Below the pieces are notes generated by a model, which worked only from the letters and a program-made list of their open reading frames with translations, searched no databases and had not been told where the DNA came from. Position numbers and translations under genes: made by a program. DNA of 55,693 nt, taken from NCBI GenBank assembly GCA_046484975.1, contig JAWOHX010000045.1:1-55693 (forward strand). Direction: 5' to 3'. This document shows positions 1 to 8,743 of the stretch, in pieces (the stretch's first letter is position 1; each line of letters begins with the position of its first letter). This DNA is from JAWOHX01 sp046484975 (GTDB taxonomy: Bacteria; Bacillota; Clostridia; DUPQ01).

Positions 1-1
1 C

Positions 2-790
2 GATGCGTTCTACCGGCTCATCACCCTGAGCGATTTCTATTCCTTCCTCACCTACCTCAGCAGGGAGCGGAAAGCGGCCCCCCGCACAAGGGCCCGCAAG
101 GCGGCAACGGTGAAGTCCTTCTTCAAATACCTGCACACGAAGGCAAAGATCCTGGAGACCAATCCCGCACAGGAACTGGACAGCCCGAAAATCACCAGAA
201 CCCTCCCCCGCTATCTCAACAAGAATGAGAGCATCAAGCTTTTGTCCTCTGTCGAAGGAGAACACAGGGCAAGGGACCTTGCCATGCTGGTTTTGTTTCT
301 CAATTGCGGGTTCCGTGTCACGGAACTGGTGGGCATTGACATGAACCGCATCGACTGGGACAACCAGACCCTGCAGGTGCTCGGAAAAGGAAACAAGGAA
401 CGGGTGGTTTACCTGAACAAGGCTTGCATCCTTGCAATCCGGGCTTACATGGAGACAAGGCCGGCGGACGGGGTCATCGACAAAAACGCCCTTTTCCTGA
501 GTGAGCGTAAAACCAGGATCAGCCGGAAGACGGTGCACACCCTGGTGAAGAAACACCTGGCCAGGGCCGGGTTGGACAGCGACAGGTACTCCTCCCACAA
601 GTTGAGGCACACCGCCGCGACACTGATGTATCTCCACGGCAACGTGGACATCAAGACGCTCCAAACCATCCTGGGGCATGAAAGCATCTCCACCACGGAG
701 ATTTACACACACATCGACCGGCAGCAGCTGAGGGAAGCCGCGGACAACAACCCACTGGCGGATTTTCTGGACAGCAAGACAAAATCCTGA
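2..790 (+). CDS. Tyrosine recombinase, XerC/XerD type (5' end outside window)
   Basis: The reading frame is open from base 2 with no start codon of its own, so the N-terminus lies outside the window; the visible part covers the end of the SAM-like core-binding domain and the whole catalytic domain. The tyrosine-recombinase residues are all present in order: Arg in CGFRVTEL, Lys in GKGNKER, the His-x-x-Arg pair in SHKLRHTAATL, His in LGHESISTT and the nucleophile Tyr in TEIYTHI. Such proteins cut and rejoin DNA through a 3'-phosphotyrosine and resolve chromosome dimers at dif, or act as phage or element integrases. No element ends or attachment site are seen nearby, so a housekeeping Xer role is more likely, but XerC, XerD and an orphan integrase cannot be separated here. 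Confidence 0.9.
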   Translation, partial: DAFYRLITLSDFYSFLTYLSRERKAAPRTRARKAATVKSFFKYLHTKAKILETNPAQELDSPKITRTLPRYLNKNESIKLLSSVEGEHRARDLAMLVLFLNCGFRVTELVGIDMNRIDWDNQTLQVLGKGNKERVVYLNKACILAIRAYMETRPADGVIDKNALFLSERKTRISRKTVHTLVKKHLARAGLDSDRYSSHKLRHTAATLMYLHGNVDIKTLQTILGHESISTTEIYTHIDRQQLREAADNNPLADFLDSKTKS

Positions 791-823
791 ACGAGGCCGG
801 AAAAGTCTTTTTCGCGGAAAGGC

Positions 824-852
824 TTTACATCACGCTGATAATTGATTATTAT
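824..852 (+). promoter_or_regulatory. Sigma-A type promoter for the LCP gene
   Basis: TTTACA at 824-829 and TATTAT at 847-852 are separated by 17 nt, about 65 nt upstream of the LCP start. It lies in the only gap between the recombinase and the LCP gene. Confidence 0.55.
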
Positions 853-918
853 TTATGAGGAACCAAACGGACCATGTTCCAGTCTAATCCATGAGATATG
901 TTTGCACGGAGGAAACAA

Positions 919-1875
919 ATGGCTATAAAAAAATTCCTGGGAGTCTTCATACTGATTCTTTTCAGTTTTCTTTTCATTGCGGGTTTTTCAATCATCGCTG
1001 TCATCAACAATGCGGAAGCGCAGGCGCTTTTAGAACTCCAGAATCCGGATGACCCATCCCTGCTCCCCGGGGAGACCCAGAAACCAGGCTTGGATTTTTC
1101 GGAATATGTTGATGTTCTCAACCCCGTGAATTTCATTGTCATGGTACCCGACAATTTCAAGAATACAGACACCATGGTCCTTTTGAATTACGACCCGTTG
1201 AAAAAGACCATGAACGCCATGTTCCTCCCCAGGGACAGCTACATTCCCGAACACGAAGGCATCAAGATGAATGCTCTGTATAGCGTCTACGGGGAGCATA
1301 AGGCGAAGGACATCCTGTCCGAGCTTCTCAACACCAACATCAAGTACTATTTCATCCTGAACTATGATGTTGTGGAGAAGGTGTTCGACGAATTCGGCGG
1401 CATCACCTATACGATCCCCATCGATATGCATTATGATGATCCCGACCAGAACCTCCACATCCATTTCGACAAGGGCCAGACTCTTCATATGAGTGGGAAA
1501 AAGGCAATCGAGTACCTCAGGTACAGGAAACCAAACAACGGGGAATATGCCGAAGGACAGACTGGAACAGACCTGGAGCGGATTGAAAGGCAGAAGGTTT
1601 TCATCAAGGAATTCATCCGTCAGAAAACCAGTTTCTTTTATGTCAACAAGCTTAATGCTGTCATAAATGAGGTGTTCAGAAACCTGCAAACCAACATCGA
1701 TATCCAGACCGCCTTCAAGCTCATCACCTACATCCCGGATTTCGATATGGAATCCATCACCTGGCACAAGATGCCGGGTGAACTCAACCCTGATGATGAC
1801 ATTGGTGATTTTCTCCCGGATTATATCAAGGCCAGGGAACTGACCAGCCAGTATTTCAAGGATACCGCGGAATAA
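919..1875 (+). CDS. LytR-CpsA-Psr (LCP) family cell-wall glycopolymer transferase
   Basis: LCP proteins move undecaprenyl-linked teichoic acid or capsule polymers onto peptidoglycan at the outer face of the membrane. The 318-residue product begins with a short basic stretch and one hydrophobic signal-anchor (about residues 5-29), then an extracellular LCP domain: the FLPRDSYIP segment, the conserved GGI region, and the C-terminal DLERIERQ segment whose Arg residues contact the pyrophosphate in characterised members. An in-frame ATG at 898 exists, but the ATG at 919 has a GGAGG six nucleotides upstream and gives a cleaner signal anchor. It is a single-gene unit with its own promoter and a downstream terminator. 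The polymer it handles cannot be told from the sequence. Confidence 0.88.
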   Translation: MAIKKFLGVFILILFSFLFIAGFSIIAVINNAEAQALLELQNPDDPSLLPGETQKPGLDFSEYVDVLNPVNFIVMVPDNFKNTDTMVLLNYDPLKKTMNAMFLPRDSYIPEHEGIKMNALYSVYGEHKAKDILSELLNTNIKYYFILNYDVVEKVFDEFGGITYTIPIDMHYDDPDQNLHIHFDKGQTLHMSGKKAIEYLRYRKPNNGEYAEGQTGTDLERIERQKVFIKEFIRQKTSFFYVNKLNAVINEVFRNLQTNIDIQTAFKLITYIPDFDMESITWHKMPGELNPDDDIGDFLPDYIKARELTSQYFKDTAE

Positions 1876-1904
1876 AAAAAAGACCGGGCAACCGGTCTTT
1901 TTTT
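1874..1904. terminator. Bidirectional intrinsic terminator
   Basis: AGACCGG-GCAA-CCGGTCT stem-loop flanked by A and T runs on both sides, placed between the convergent LCP and M18 aminopeptidase genes, so it can stop transcription in both directions. Confidence 0.85.
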
Positions 1905-1908
1905 ATGT

Positions 1909-3330
1909 TCAGGAATTCTCGTAAAAAGCCTTGAAGGCCAGGTAGCACATGAAGACATCCACTTTGCTGGCGACCTCAAAAGGAGCATGCATGGACATGA
2001 GCGGTATGCCGATGTCCAGAACGTCAATCCCGAGGGCGGCGGCAAATTTTGAGATGGTCCCTCCCCCGCCTGCGTCCACCTTTCCAAGCTCGCCCACCTG
2101 CCATATGATGCCGTTGTCGTTGAGGATGCGGATGATCTTGTGCATCAGCTCGCAACTGGCGTCGCTGGCCCCGGATTTTCCCCTTGCGCCGGTGTATTTC
2201 TCAATGGCCACTCCGTTGCCAAGGTAAACCGAATTGTTTTTCTCAAAAACACTTTTATAATTCGGGTCATATGCCGCGTTCACGTCCCCCGACAACATGG
2301 TGGATTGGTTCAATACATCACGCACCTTGATGTTCTTGGGCTTTGTCTCAATCAACTCGATGAGAAGGGCCACGAAATATTCCAGGATATCCGACTGGGC
2401 ACCGGTGTTGCCAAAGCTCCCTATTTCCTCCTTGTCGGCCAGATAGCATAAAGTGGTGTTGGAGCATATGCCTGCGTTTAAAAAGGCTTGCAGCCCCGCG
2501 TATGAGCATACACGGTCATCCTGCCCGTAAGCACCGATCATGCTCATGTCCATTCCCACGTTCCGGGCCTTGAAAGCCGGGACCACTTCCAGCTCGGCAG
2601 TCATGAAGTCCTCCTCCAGCATGCCATACTTCGTATACAAATGGTTGAGGATGCTGAGCTTGACTTTCTGGGAAATGTCCTCCTCTGAAAATGGCATGGA
2701 GCCGATGAGGACGTTCAGGGATTCCCCGGGAAAAGCTTCCCCCAGTTTCTTGTTGCTTTGCTCCGATGCAAGATGCGGGAGAAGGTCGGTGATGACAAAA
2801 ACAGGATCCCCGTCATCCTCACCGATATTGATGTTGATCTTCTCCCCGTTTTTCTTGATGACGATCCCGTGGAGGGACAAAGGGATGGAGACCCACTGGT
2901 ATTTTCTGATTCCGCCGTAATAGTGGGTTTTCAGATAGGCAAGCTCGCTGTCTTCATACAGGGGAAGAGGCTTCAGGTCCAACCTTGGGCAGTCCACGTG
3001 GGCACCCACCATGTTGATGCCGTTCTTCAGGCTGTTTTTTCCGATGACGGCCATCAGGACCGTCTTTTCGTTCCTGCTCATGTAGACCTTGTCCCCGGCA
3101 TAGAGTTTCTGACCCGTGTCGTATGCGTTCTTGAGTGAAATGAAACCGTTGTCCTCGAGCAGGGAGATGGTGGTGCGGATGAATTCCCGTTCGGTCTTGG
3201 CGGAATCCATGAAGGACATGTATTTTTCCGAAAAATCGGAAATCTCGTGGATCCTGTCATCCGTCATGCCTTCCCAGGCATTGGTCCTCTTGTAGAAAAG
3301 TTTTTCCTTGATTTTGGATGCCTCTGTCAT
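1909..3330 (-). CDS. M18 family zinc aminopeptidase
   Basis: M18 (aminopeptidase I / aspartyl aminopeptidase) enzymes are dodecameric cytosolic exopeptidases with two metals. The 473-residue length fits the bacterial family. Visible metal and catalytic residues are His and Asp in GAHVDCPRLDL, the Asp pair in GQDDRV, the Glu pair in LADKEEIGSFG and the final His in MSMHAPFEVAS. The frame is open further upstream, but the ATG at 3330 follows a GGAG-containing Shine-Dalgarno and removes a non-conserved, Ser/Pro-rich N-terminal extension that would overlap mnmA. It lies 10 nt after mnmA and is the last gene of the minus-strand run before a terminator, so it is probably co-transcribed with the tRNA-thiolation genes without sharing their function. 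Confidence 0.9.
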   Translation of the reverse strand: MTEASKIKEKLFYKRTNAWEGMTDDRIHEISDFSEKYMSFMDSAKTEREFIRTTISLLEDNGFISLKNAYDTGQKLYAGDKVYMSRNEKTVLMAVIGKNSLKNGINMVGAHVDCPRLDLKPLPLYEDSELAYLKTHYYGGIRKYQWVSIPLSLHGIVIKKNGEKININIGEDDGDPVFVITDLLPHLASEQSNKKLGEAFPGESLNVLIGSMPFSEEDISQKVKLSILNHLYTKYGMLEEDFMTAELEVVPAFKARNVGMDMSMIGAYGQDDRVCSYAGLQAFLNAGICSNTTLCYLADKEEIGSFGNTGAQSDILEYFVALLIELIETKPKNIKVRDVLNQSTMLSGDVNAAYDPNYKSVFEKNNSVYLGNGVAIEKYTGARGKSGASDASCELMHKIIRILNDNGIIWQVGELGKVDAGGGGTISKFAAALGIDVLDIGIPLMSMHAPFEVASKVDVFMCYLAFKAFYENS

Positions 3331-3340
3331 GTTTTTTCTC

Positions 3341-4375
3341 CTATCCTTGGTTTGTTGACTGATCGATGATACCTCCGCCCACGACACGGGAACCGGTGTA
3401 GAGCACAACGGATTGCCCGGGGGTGACGGCACGCTGGTTTTCTTCAAAAAACATCCGCATCCCTTCCCCGTCGGGATGAACGGTCACCTTGTCCTTGGCG
3501 GTCCCATATCTAATTTTAGCATATAGTTGGGTGTCAGGAGGAATAAATTCATGGATGAGGCTGATATTTTTGATCATGAGTTCCCTGGTCATGAGGGTGT
3601 CGTCGCCTGAGAGAACAATCTCCCCGGATTCACGCCTGATCTCCTTGACGAAAACACGTTTTCCCAGTGAAATGCCAAGACCCTTCCTTTGGCCGATGGT
3701 ATAATGGATGAGGCCCCTGTGGGGGCCAAGGACATTTCCATTTTCATCGATGAAATTCCCCAGCCTGTTGTTTGCACCCAGGGAAAGGAGAAAATCCCTG
3801 TAATCACCCCGGATGAAACAGATTTCCTGGCTTTCCTTGCTTTGTGCAGGAAGCAGGCGCCGGTCATCGCAAATTCTGCGGGCCGTAACCTTGTCCAGGT
3901 CTCCCAGGGGAAAGAGGATGCGGGGCAACTGCGGCTCTTTCAGGACATAGAGAAAATAGGTCTGGTCCTTGGATGCGTCCTTGGCCTCCCCAAGAAAAAA
4001 CACACCGTTGTCCTGGCTGATCCGGGCATAATGTCCCGTGGCAACGGCGTCATAACCGCTTTTTTCAGCATATTCATAGATGTGCCCGAATTTGATGGTA
4101 CGGTTGCATTGGATGCAGGGATTGGGTGTCCTGCCATGCTCATATTCACTTTTGAAATATTCGATGACGTGATGCTTGAAAACATCAGTGGTATCCATTG
4201 CCACATGTGGTATTTTCAGCGCAGCACAGATGTCTTTTGCCTTCTGGACTGCATTTCCGTCAGTCCCCCTGTTGAAAAAGGTCATTCCGGTCACATCATG
4301 GCCCTGTTCAAGCAGAATGACTGCGGAAGCCGTGCTGTCGATGCCGCCGCTCATGGCCATCAGGACTTTCTTCAT
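3341..4375 (-). CDS. mnmA: tRNA-specific 2-thiouridylase MnmA
   Basis: MnmA adenylates U34 of tRNA-Lys, -Glu and -Gln and exchanges oxygen for sulfur delivered from a cysteine desulfurase. The 344-residue protein has the N-type ATP pyrophosphatase P-loop SGGIDS at 9-14, a first catalytic Cys in NPCIQCN (Cys87, Cys90), the SKDQTYFL segment and the second catalytic Cys in the QEICFI motif. It starts three nucleotides after iscU ends and follows iscS-iscU, so the sulfur donor, the scaffold and the tRNA thiolase are in one transcript. That order (iscS-iscU-mnmA) is common in Clostridia and supports direct sulfur relay from the adjacent IscS. Confidence 0.95.
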   Translation of the reverse strand: MKKVLMAMSGGIDSTASAVILLEQGHDVTGMTFFNRGTDGNAVQKAKDICAALKIPHVAMDTTDVFKHHVIEYFKSEYEHGRTPNPCIQCNRTIKFGHIYEYAEKSGYDAVATGHYARISQDNGVFFLGEAKDASKDQTYFLYVLKEPQLPRILFPLGDLDKVTARRICDDRRLLPAQSKESQEICFIRGDYRDFLLSLGANNRLGNFIDENGNVLGPHRGLIHYTIGQRKGLGISLGKRVFVKEIRRESGEIVLSGDDTLMTRELMIKNISLIHEFIPPDTQLYAKIRYGTAKDKVTVHPDGEGMRMFFEENQRAVTPGQSVVLYTGSRVVGGGIIDQSTNQG

Positions 4376-4378
4376 GGG

Positions 4379-4792
4379 TCAGTTCCGGCAGCAGGAATTG
4401 CATTTGGTGGTGGCTTTTGTGTCGTCTCCCTGCTTGTTCCTGTAATTGAAGATGGCTGCCTTGATGGCTTCCTCCGCAAGCACTGAACAATGGATTTTTG
4501 CCGGTGGAAGTCCTTCCAGGGTCTCCACGATGGCCTTGTTTGTGAGTTTCAGCGCTTCGTCGACGGACTTGCCTTTCACCATCTCGGTGGCAATGCTGCT
4601 TGTGGCAATGGCGGCGCCGCATCCGAAGGTTTTGAAGGATACATCCTGGATGATGTCGTTTTCGATGCGCATGTAGATCTTCATGATGTCGCCGCACTTG
4701 GCGTTGCCGACTTCCCCGACAGCATTTGCGTTTTCAATCTCCCCCACGTTCCTGGGGTTGTTGAAGTGGTCCATGACTTTGTTGGTATACAT
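4379..4792 (-). CDS. iscU: IscU/NifU-like Fe-S cluster scaffold
   Basis: Assembles Fe-S clusters on three conserved Cys using sulfur from the cysteine desulfurase. The 137-residue protein has Cys in KCGD, FGCGAA and HCSVLAEE, the expected scaffold triad, and a NifU N-terminal fold signature (MDHFNNPRNVG). The last residues, KCNSCCRN, form an extra Cys-rich tail beyond the usual fold end. This tail is seen in some clostridial members, and its role is unknown to me. Its Shine-Dalgarno (AGGAG) lies inside the 3' end of iscS, so translation is probably coupled. It would feed the many Fe-S proteins of the hydrogenase locus elsewhere in the window. Confidence 0.92.
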   Translation of the reverse strand: MYTNKVMDHFNNPRNVGEIENANAVGEVGNAKCGDIMKIYMRIENDIIQDVSFKTFGCGAAIATSSIATEMVKGKSVDEALKLTNKAIVETLEGLPPAKIHCSVLAEEAIKAAIFNYRNKQGDDTKATTKCNSCCRN

Positions 4793-4795
4793 ATG

Positions 4796-5983
4796 TTAAT
4801 CACTCCTGTTTCTTTTCAGATGGTCTTCGTACAACGGGGACATGTCCCGGAGTTTTTCCACCGAAGAGGCGATGGCGTCCACGATTGTTCCTATCTCCCC
4901 CATGTGGTTGTCCAGTCCGAAGCTAACCCGCAGGGAACCGTGGGCCACCTCGTGGGTAAGGCCGAGGGCCAGAAGGACATGGGAAGGTTCCAGTGACCCC
5001 GAGGTGCAGGCGGAACCGCTGGAGGCCATGATCCCGAGATGGTCCAGAAGCAGCAGCAGGGACTCCCCTTCCACGAACTCAAACGCAAAGTTTGCATTCC
5101 CCGGAAGTCTAAGGTCCCTGTCCCCGTTGTATATCGTGAAAGGAATTCGTCCAAGCACCCTGTCCACCAGCTCGTCCCGGAGTTTCTTCAGGTGGGTGTT
5201 GTTCCGATCCATATTTTTATTTGCTTTTTCTAGGGCATGGGACAAGCCTACAATGCCGGGCACATTCTCCGTTGATGCCCTTCTTGTCTTCTCCTGTCCC
5301 CCGCCGTGGAAAAGACTGTCCATTTTCGTGCCTTTTCTGACATAGAGCACTCCCGTCCCTTTCGGGCCGTAGAACTTATGGGCGGAAAGGGAGAGCATGT
5401 CAACCTGTAGTTTTTTGACGTCGATGGGAAGGGTTCCTGCCGTCTGCACCGCGTCCGTGTGGAAAATGATGTTTCGTTCCCTGGCAATCCCGCCGATATC
5501 CTGGATGGGCTGGATGGTGCCGATCTCATTGTTGGCGGCCATCACCGTGATAAGGATGGTTTCCCTGCCAATGGCCTTTTGGATGTCTGAAGGGTCCACG
5601 ATGCCGTTTTTCCCCACTGGCACATATGTGACCGTGAAACCGTTCTTCTCCAGGTGCCTGCAGGTGTCGTATACGGCATGGTGCTCGATGTTGGTGGTGA
5701 CGATATGCCTGCCCTTGTCCTTGTTGGCATAGGCCACCCCTTTGATGGCCCAGTTGTCAGACTCCGTACCCCCGGAGGTGAAGAAAACCTCACTGTCCCT
5801 GCTGTTGATCAGGGCCGCAACCTGATCCCTGGCCTGTTCCACTGCATTCTTTGCGGTCCTTCCCAACCTGTAGATGGAGGAAGGGTTGCCGTAATGATCC
5901 GTGAACCAGGGCATCATCTTTTCAAAGACTTCCCTGTCCAGGGGTGTGGTTGCCGCATGATCCAGATAAATTGTTTTTTCCAT
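4796..5983 (-). CDS. iscS: Cysteine desulfurase (IscS/NifS class)
   Basis: PLP enzyme that converts cysteine to alanine and an enzyme-bound persulfide. The 395-residue protein opens with IYLDHAATTPL, has the PLP lysine in SAHKFYGPKG and the mobile-loop catalytic Cys in SSGSACTSG. The loop length matches group I desulfurases (IscS/NifS) rather than SufS. The frame could begin further upstream, but the ATG at 5983 with GGAG eight nucleotides away gives the family N-terminus. It is followed by iscU and mnmA, so it serves both Fe-S assembly and tRNA thiolation. No IscR-like regulator is visible. Confidence 0.93.
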   Translation of the reverse strand: MEKTIYLDHAATTPLDREVFEKMMPWFTDHYGNPSSIYRLGRTAKNAVEQARDQVAALINSRDSEVFFTSGGTESDNWAIKGVAYANKDKGRHIVTTNIEHHAVYDTCRHLEKNGFTVTYVPVGKNGIVDPSDIQKAIGRETILITVMAANNEIGTIQPIQDIGGIARERNIIFHTDAVQTAGTLPIDVKKLQVDMLSLSAHKFYGPKGTGVLYVRKGTKMDSLFHGGGQEKTRRASTENVPGIVGLSHALEKANKNMDRNNTHLKKLRDELVDRVLGRIPFTIYNGDRDLRLPGNANFAFEFVEGESLLLLLDHLGIMASSGSACTSGSLEPSHVLLALGLTHEVAHGSLRVSFGLDNHMGEIGTIVDAIASSVEKLRDMSPLYEDHLKRNRSD

Positions 5984-6034
5984 ACATATCACTCCAAATA
6001 GAATATACCCTTGGCAGGGATTGCGTAACGACAC

Positions 6035-6241
6035 TCATTCGCCGGTCTTGTCATCATCCCCGCCGCTCCCGGATTTCCTGTATGCGAACAGGTAATACAG
6101 GATGACAAAGGCATACGCGGCCAGGGAGTACTCCAGATAAAACTGGAAGATGGTGACGTTAAGGATCAACAGGACGAACAGGACCAGGAGCACGATGGAA
6201 AAAACCCTTTTTTTCAGATTTGCTTTCTTTCCTTCATCCAT
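6035..6241 (-). CDS. Small two-helix membrane protein, function unknown
   Basis: I do not recognise a family. The 68-residue product has a basic N-terminus (DEGKKANLKKR), two closely spaced hydrophobic segments (about residues 13-33 and 37-53) and a charged, Gly/Asp-rich tail (SGSGGDDDKTGE), consistent with a hairpin in the membrane with both ends cytoplasmic. The start codon lies inside the last 28 nt of rarA, in the same direction, a typical coupling arrangement, and only ~50 nt separate it from iscS. No clear Shine-Dalgarno is seen (AAGGGA is the best). It may be a real small protein of the operon. A chance frame is less likely because of the clean transmembrane pattern. Confidence 0.6.
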   Translation of the reverse strand: MDEGKKANLKKRVFSIVLLVLFVLLILNVTIFQFYLEYSLAAYAFVILYYLFAYRKSGSGGDDDKTGE

Positions 6242-7497
6242 TCCCTTATTTTCCTTTCATATCCGTTTTCCGTGGGTTTGTAGTACTGCCTGTCCTTGAC
6301 CTCGTCAGGCAGAAACTGCATCTGCACGTAATTGTTCTCATAATCATGGGCATACAGGTATCCTTTGGAATATCCCAGCTCCTTCATGCCCTTGGCGGGA
6401 GCATTCCGGAGCCACATGGGCACTTCCCCGGTGTTGAGGTGCTCCACGTCCCCCAATGCGTTTTCCAAAGCGACGTAGGAAGCGTTGGATTTGGGGCTCA
6501 CCGCCACATATGCGCAGGCTTGTGCCAGCAGAATCCGTGCCTCAGGCATGCCGATCATCCGGATTGCCTCTGCGCAGGACTGGGCCACCACCAGGGCGTC
6601 GGGATTGGCAAGCCCCACATCCTCCGCTGCGCAGATGACGATGCGCCTGGCAAGGAAATTGATGTCCTCCCCGGCATAGATGGCCCTGGCCAGATAAAAA
6701 AGTGCCCCATCCGGGGAGCTTCCCCTCATGGATTTGATCATGGCGCTGATGTTGTCATAATGTGCTTCCCCGGACTTGTCAAAACGAAGTGACTTCTTCT
6801 GGATGCAGTTTTCCATTGTCCTGAGGTCCAACACGATCTTTCCGTCCTTGTCCAGCGAAGTGGTGAGGACCCCCAGCTCCAGCGCATTCAAAGCAATCCT
6901 GGCGTCACCGGAGCTGCCCCGGGCAATGAAGCCAAGGGTCTCGTCGTCGATGTCGATGTCATGGTTGCCGTAGCCCGCCTCCTTGTCCGCCAGTGCATTC
7001 CTCAGGATTGTCAGGATATGGGACTCGTCCAGGGGCTCAAGCATGAAGACCGTGGATCTTGAGATGAGTGATTTGATCACCTCGAAAAAAGGATTTTCAG
7101 TCGTCGCGCCGATGAGGACAATGGTTCCGTCCTCCACCGAGGGCAGCAATGCGTCCTGCTGGGATTTGTTGAAGCGGTGGATCTCATCGATGAACAGGAC
7201 GGTTTTGCCTGCGGGATTCCGGAGACTCTGCCTTGCTTCCCCAATGACCGCCTTGATGTCCGCAACACCCGATGTCACTGCATTGAGGCTCTTGAAATCG
7301 GATTTCGTGGTGTTGGCGATGATGCGGGCCAGGGAGGTCTTGCCTGTTCCAGGCGGGCCGTAGAGGATGATGGAACGGATCCTGTCCGCCTCAATCATCC
7401 TCCGCAGCAGCATGTCCCTGCCCAGCAGATGCTCCTGACCGACGAAATCGTCCAGGGTGCGCGGTGACATTCTGTAGGCAAGAGGTTTTTTGTCCAT
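6214..7497 (-). CDS. rarA: Replication-associated recombination protein RarA (MgsA)
   Basis: AAA+ clamp-loader-like ATPase that acts at stalled replication forks. The 427-residue protein has an N-terminal fork-recruitment segment (DDFVGQEHLLG), Walker A GPPGTGKTS near residues 46-54, Walker B VLFIDEIHRFNKSQQD, sensor I GATTENP and a C-terminal MgsA tetramerisation domain including the conserved YDHDYENNYV-like segment (here YAHDYENNYV). Length is normal. It starts 2 nt after the glyA stop and shares its transcript. The pairing with glyA is positional rather than functional. Confidence 0.93.
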   Translation of the reverse strand: MDKKPLAYRMSPRTLDDFVGQEHLLGRDMLLRRMIEADRIRSIILYGPPGTGKTSLARIIANTTKSDFKSLNAVTSGVADIKAVIGEARQSLRNPAGKTVLFIDEIHRFNKSQQDALLPSVEDGTIVLIGATTENPFFEVIKSLISRSTVFMLEPLDESHILTILRNALADKEAGYGNHDIDIDDETLGFIARGSSGDARIALNALELGVLTTSLDKDGKIVLDLRTMENCIQKKSLRFDKSGEAHYDNISAMIKSMRGSSPDGALFYLARAIYAGEDINFLARRIVICAAEDVGLANPDALVVAQSCAEAIRMIGMPEARILLAQACAYVAVSPKSNASYVALENALGDVEHLNTGEVPMWLRNAPAKGMKELGYSKGYLYAHDYENNYVQMQFLPDEVKDRQYYKPTENGYERKIREWMKERKQI

Positions 7498-7498
7498 T

Positions 7499-8743
7499 TC
7501 ACTGCTCCCGGTATAAAATGTACTTTTGGGTCAGGTCCAAAACCCTTTTCCTTGCATTCTCCTTTTCGCCCGGAAAGTCCTTCAGGGTCAGGGCGATGAT
7601 ATCAGCAATTTCTTCCATTTCCTTTACGCCCATGTTTCTTGATGTGACAGCGGGGGTACCCAGGCGGATTCCGCTGGTGACCATGGGGTTCTGGGTGTCA
7701 AATGGCAGGACGTTCTTATTGCAGGTGATGTGGACTTCATCCAGCATGCGTTCCGCATCCTTCCCGGTGACGCCGATATTCCTCAGGTCTGCAACCATCA
7801 GGTGGTTGTCCGTGCCCCCCGACACCAGGTCGAAGCCGTTCCACAGGAGCCGGTGGCTCAAGGCTTTTGCATTTTCAAGGATTTTCTTCTGGTAAAGGAT
7901 AAAATCCCCACTCAGTGCTTCCTTGAAGCTCACGGCTTTGGCAGCGATGACATGCATCAGCGGGCCTCCCTGGATTCCGGGGAAAACGGCGCTGTCGATG
8001 GATCGGGCATGCTTCTTTTTGCACAGGATCATTCCACCGCGGGGACCCCTCATGGTCTTGTGGGTGGTCGTGGTGACAAAATCGGCATACGGGACGGGAC
8101 TGGGATGGACCCCGGCAGCCACCAGGCCGGCGATATGGGCGATATCAGCCATGAGGTAGGCGCCGCATTCCCCTGCAATTTCTGAGAATGCTTTGAAATC
8201 GATGATCCGGGAATAGGCGCTTGCGCCTGCGATGATCAATTTGGGCCGGTGCTTCATGGCCAGGTCCCTGGCCTGGTCATAATCGATGGTGGCATCGGAT
8301 TCTTTGACACCATAGGATACGACATTATAGTATTTCCCGGAGATGCTTTTGGCCATGCCATGGGATAGATGGCCCCCGCAGGACAGGTCCATCCCCATGA
8401 TGGTATCATGAGGCTGGAGCACGGAAAAAAAGACCGCCATGTTGGCGCTGACACCTGAGTGAGGCTGGACATTGGCATGCTCAGCGGAAAAAAGCTTCTT
8501 CGCCCGCTCGATGGCAAAGGTCTCCACCTCATCCACATACTCGCATCCCCCGTAGTAGCGCTTGCCGGGGTACCCCTCGGCATATTTGTTTGTCAATGGT
8601 GTGCCCAGGGCATCAAGGACAGCCTCACTGACGAAATTCTCGCTGGCAATGAGCTCGATGTTGTCCCGTTGGCGCTGTACTTCCTTTTCGATTGACCGGG
8701 CCACCTCAGGGTCTGTCTGCATGATCTTGTCTAGTCTGTACAT
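7499..8743 (-). CDS. glyA: Serine hydroxymethyltransferase
   Basis: PLP enzyme converting serine and tetrahydrofolate to glycine and 5,10-methylene-THF. The 414-residue protein has the SHMT N-terminus (IELIASENFVSEAV), THANVQPHSG-like segment (here EHANVQPHSG), and the PLP-binding lysine in TTTTHKTMRGPRGG. Length and motifs are canonical. The start overlaps the end of trmD by 13 nt, with the Shine-Dalgarno AGGAG inside trmD, so it is translationally coupled to the ribosome-biogenesis operon. In many Bacillota the gene after trmD is rplS (ribosomal protein L19); here glyA takes that place. Confidence 0.96.
   Translation of the reverse strand: MYRLDKIMQTDPEVARSIEKEVQRQRDNIELIASENFVSEAVLDALGTPLTNKYAEGYPGKRYYGGCEYVDEVETFAIERAKKLFSAEHANVQPHSGVSANMAVFFSVLQPHDTIMGMDLSCGGHLSHGMAKSISGKYYNVVSYGVKESDATIDYDQARDLAMKHRPKLIIAGASAYSRIIDFKAFSEIAGECGAYLMADIAHIAGLVAAGVHPSPVPYADFVTTTTHKTMRGPRGGMILCKKKHARSIDSAVFPGIQGGPLMHVIAAKAVSFKEALSGDFILYQKKILENAKALSHRLLWNGFDLVSGGTDNHLMVADLRNIGVTGKDAERMLDEVHITCNKNVLPFDTQNPMVTSGIRLGTPAVTSRNMGVKEMEEIADIIALTLKDFPGEKENARKRVLDLTQKYILYREQ

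Noticed and set aside
1..790. Recombinase considered as the integrase of a mobile element starting at the window edge
   Set aside because: No attachment repeats, phage, relaxase or transposase genes nearby; the following gene is a normal wall gene.
791..823. Stem-like GAAAA/TTTTTC sequence after the recombinase considered as terminator
   Set aside because: Short, AT-only core with mismatches and no T-run after it; not convincing.
3689..4486. 265-codon open frame on plus across mnmA and iscU
   Set aside because: Antisense to two clear genes, no motif, composition typical of a shadow frame.
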